Source: Deltaproteobacteria bacterium (lineage in GTDB: Bacteria > Desulfobacterota_B > Binatia > UBA9968). Taken from it: 6,921 nucleotides of DNA. The position numbers and the translations under genes are program-made. Positions 5,739 to 6,921 of the stretch are shown here, piece after piece. The DNA is taken from NCBI GenBank assembly GCA_027297485.1, contig JAPUHZ010000037.1, forward strand, positions 1 through 6,921, written 5' to 3'. The stretch's first letter is position 1. Every line of letters starts with the position of its first letter. The notes beneath the pieces were generated by a model. That model searched no databases, was not told where the DNA came from, and saw only the letters and a list, made by a program, of their open reading frames with translations.

Positions 5739-6173
5739 GCGAAAGGCTGAGGCCAAACGCTGGTTTCAGCAGGCGTCGTTTGATCTCCGGGCAGTCCGCT
5801 GGAATACGAAAGGTGGGACGATACGGCCTGTTTTCTGGCTCAGCAAGCAGGTGAGAAGGCACTGAAGTCTTTGATGTAATATTTGGGAGCCAAGAGGGCC
5901 GCGCTGCTAACTCACTCTCTACTCGAAATGATTCAGGAGGCAAGTAAGAAAGTTAATGCATTGGCAGGCCTCACTGATGAGGCCCGGGAGCTCAATCTGC
6001 ATTATGTGCCGTCTCGATACCCCAATGGTCTCCCCAGCGGATATCCGCATCAGTTTTGCGGGAAGAGTACAGCGGAGAAAACTTTGAGTGCGGCAGACAA
6101 AATCTTTGCCTCCGTTCGAGATTATTATAAAGCTCAAAACGAAGATGAGTTTCTGAGGTTCGATGAAGAATGA
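5728..6173 (+). pseudogene. broken HEPN-domain toxin
   Basis: From ATG 5728 the frame reads MAGKRKAEAKRWFQQASFDL, a typical HEPN N-terminus (xxxWxxxAxxDL). A frameshift near 5815 moves the reading into 'TACFLAQQAGEKALKSLM', the hallmark helix of the family (FLAQQAxEKALKxL). An in-frame TAA at 5877-5879 follows, probably replacing a Tyr codon. The frame then stays open from 5880 through 'LGAKRAALLTHSLLEMI' to the stop at 6171-6173. The C-terminal part includes 'LNLHYVPSRYPN', where the RNase-associated basic and His/Tyr residues of this family lie. With its overlapping MNT neighbour (5728-5738) it is a two-gene toxin-antitoxin module in which both halves are dead. Codon 5883 is TTG, not a credible new start. 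Confidence 0.82.
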
Positions 6174-6364
6174 CGGCCGACTAAATAGACGAAACGTAAC
6201 AAGCATACCGACAGACCAAAGGACTAAATAGACTGAATCGACTAGCCGACCAAACAGACGAGATAAACGGAACGACGAAATCGACCAGATAGGCCAAATG
6301 AGAATGGCGAATATCACGCCTGACCCTAACCACGCGAACGAAACCAACAAGCTGGACGAGCTGC
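6174..6364. repeat. 9-base (8-9) quasi-tandem array between the HEPN relic and vanZ
   Basis: From the last base of the HEPN stop codon the sequence can be cut into consecutive 8- or 9-base units, nearly all beginning AC. Examples are ACTAAATAG (6180), ACGAAACGT (6189), ACTAAATAG (6223), ACTGAATCG (6232), ACCAAACAG (6249), ACGAGATAA (6258) and ACCAGATAG (6284). A rough consensus is ACBAAAYAG. The 9-base phase continues without break into the first 22 codons of the vanZ frame, for example ACGAAACCA (6338) and ACGAGCTGC (6356). No stem-loops dominate. Confidence 0.65.
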
Positions 6365-6768
6365 AGGTGAACCACATTTGGATATTCCTAAGTTGGCTTT
6401 CCGTAGTTCTCTACATGGCATTTATCTTCGCTCTCTCATCACAGTCCTCTTTGCCGTCGCTGTATGAGTTTACAGGAGCAGATAAGCTGCTTCACGTGGT
6501 TGCATATGTGCCTTTGGGGATTTTAATAGCTTACGCCTTGTCTCGGTCGGTCCCTGGGGCAAATTTATTGTTTCTTGCATCTATTCTGGCTCTGCTCTAC
6601 GGATTGACCGATGAGATCCATCACTACTTCGTCCCAGGGAGAAGCTCCAGTGGTCTCGACTTAATGGCTGATGGTCTTGGAGGGCTAATTGGATGCTCTA
6701 TTTTTACTAAGATGCGCTCCGGCGCAGAAGTAGGTAAGACCAACGAGACCGACGAAACAACGCAGTAA
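6298..6768 (+). CDS. VanZ-family integral membrane protein
   Basis: The 156-residue protein carries the VanZ pattern: 'WLSVVLYMAFIFALSSQS' (33-50), 'DKLLHVVAYVPLGIL' (62-76), and 'YGLTDEIHHYFVPGRSSSGLDLMADGLGGLIG' (101-132; His66, Asp105, Glu106, Arg115 and Asp121 are the conserved polar residues). About four membrane helices are expected (28-46, 65-82, 89-104, 117-135). VanZ homologues occur in glycopeptide resistance and very widely in polysaccharide or exosortase-linked gene clusters; the biochemical role is unsettled. ATG 6298 and ATG 6304 are both possible starts; only a weak AGG precedes them. The first 22 residues and the last nine (TNE TDE TTQ) are encoded by the 9-base repeats flanking the gene and are not part of the domain. 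A GTG at codon 24 would give a shorter, domain-only protein. Confidence 0.9.
   Translation: MRMANITPDPNHANETNKLDELQVNHIWIFLSWLSVVLYMAFIFALSSQSSLPSLYEFTGADKLLHVVAYVPLGILIAYALSRSVPGANLLFLASILALLYGLTDEIHHYFVPGRSSSGLDLMADGLGGLIGCSIFTKMRSGAEVGKTNETDETTQ
6739..6765 (+). repeat. three 9-base repeat units at the 3' end of vanZ
   Basis: ACCAACGAG, ACCGACGAA and ACAACGCAG are exactly consecutive and in frame, coding TNE, TDE and TTQ directly before the TAA. They match the AC-headed unit of the arrays on both sides. The stop is followed by AGTAAAG-type 7-base repeats (6764-6779). Confidence 0.65.
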
Positions 6769-6800
6769 AGAGTAAAGAGTCTACTCCGCGCTCCAAGCTC

Positions 6801-6875
6801 CCTAAACAGACGAGATCAACGAGATAAACCAGCTCGACGCTCCTGACGCAATGGACGAAACAGACCAGACAGACC
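6801..6875. repeat. 9-base tandem array downstream of vanZ
   Basis: Seven strict 9-base units run from 6810 to 6872: ACGAGATCA, ACGAGATAA, ACCAGCTCG, ACGCTCCTG, ACGCAATGG, ACGAAACAG and ACCAGACAG. CCTAAACAG (6801) comes before and ACC (6873) after. Every unit from 6810 starts ACG or ACC. The 13-mer AAACAGACGAGAT occurs here (6804-6816) and in the upstream array (6252-6264), which ties the two flanks together. Confidence 0.7.
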
Positions 6876-6895
6876 TGTCCGGGAGGTCTATGGTC
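6863..6895. other. imperfect hairpin at the end of the array
   Basis: AGACCT (6871-6876) pairs with AGGTCT (6884-6889) around a 7-base loop. An outer GACCA/TGGTC pair (6863-6867, 6891-6895) extends it across an internal loop. No T tract follows, so a terminator role for vanZ is uncertain. Confidence 0.3.
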
Positions 6896-6921
6896 ATATT
6901 CCAAATGCAAAATTCACTCCT

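Noticed and set aside
5919..6377. 152-codon minus-strand frame with hydrophobic, leucine/serine-rich content
   Set aside because: It lies opposite the HEPN relic and the 9-base array, and its composition comes from the antisense of AC/GA repeats. No domain pattern.
6174..6875. CRISPR array
   Set aside because: The units are only 8-9 bases, degenerate and contiguous, with no spacers and no cas genes.
6890..6921. Possible start of a further gene (ATG at 6890 after GGGAGG)
   Set aside because: The spacing of three bases is too short, only ten codons are visible, and the purine run is part of a hairpin arm.

Overview
This 6.9 kb window looks like an accessory, partly decayed stretch of a Gram-negative bacterial chromosome. 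It is probably the edge of a cell-surface polysaccharide locus. The taxon cannot be fixed from sequence alone. The gene set (an RfaH/NusG-type specialised antiterminator, a secreted ComEA-like helix-hairpin-helix protein, a UDP-glucuronate 4-epimerase-type enzyme and a VanZ-like protein) resembles exopolysaccharide regions of environmental Nitrospirota, Methylomirabilota or Desulfobacterota relatives. That assignment is an inference.

Layout, left to right. Positions 1-710 hold transposase debris: the C-terminal end of an rve-type (IS481/ISNCY-like) transposase and a broken REP-associated (Y1) transposase. Positions 812-1336 encode an intact NusG/RfaH-family regulator. A 366-base leader follows, with a long hairpin and an ops-like motif (1616-1632), and then the small secreted ComEA-like protein (1703-2017). 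The intact NAD-dependent epimerase is at 2232-3224. On the minus strand, 3334-3971 holds a complete Phd-type antitoxin / PIN toxin pair with 4-base overlapping genes and a candidate operator. Positions 4105-4405 and about 5010-5404 are two decayed copies of another epimerase gene; their last 141 bases are about 93% identical to each other but clearly diverged from the intact gene. A second toxin-antitoxin module, MNT nucleotidyltransferase plus HEPN (5419-6173), is present only as a frameshifted ruin. The window closes with an intact VanZ-family membrane protein (6298-6768).

The likely common theme is surface polysaccharide synthesis under processive antitermination: the NusG paralogue would act on the downstream operon, and the epimerase would supply a nucleotide sugar. 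The two toxin-antitoxin modules, transposase remnants and partial epimerase copies indicate repeated recombination here.

The most unusual signals are non-coding. First, short degenerate quasi-tandem arrays of 7-, 8- and 9-base units sit just after gene ends, and the 9-base array runs into both ends of the vanZ coding sequence. Second, a two-block leader motif containing an ops-like GGCGGAAGCTTG occurs twice, each time downstream of a strong hairpin. I see no tRNA, rRNA, CRISPR array or replication origin, and no convincing wholly new multi-gene system.
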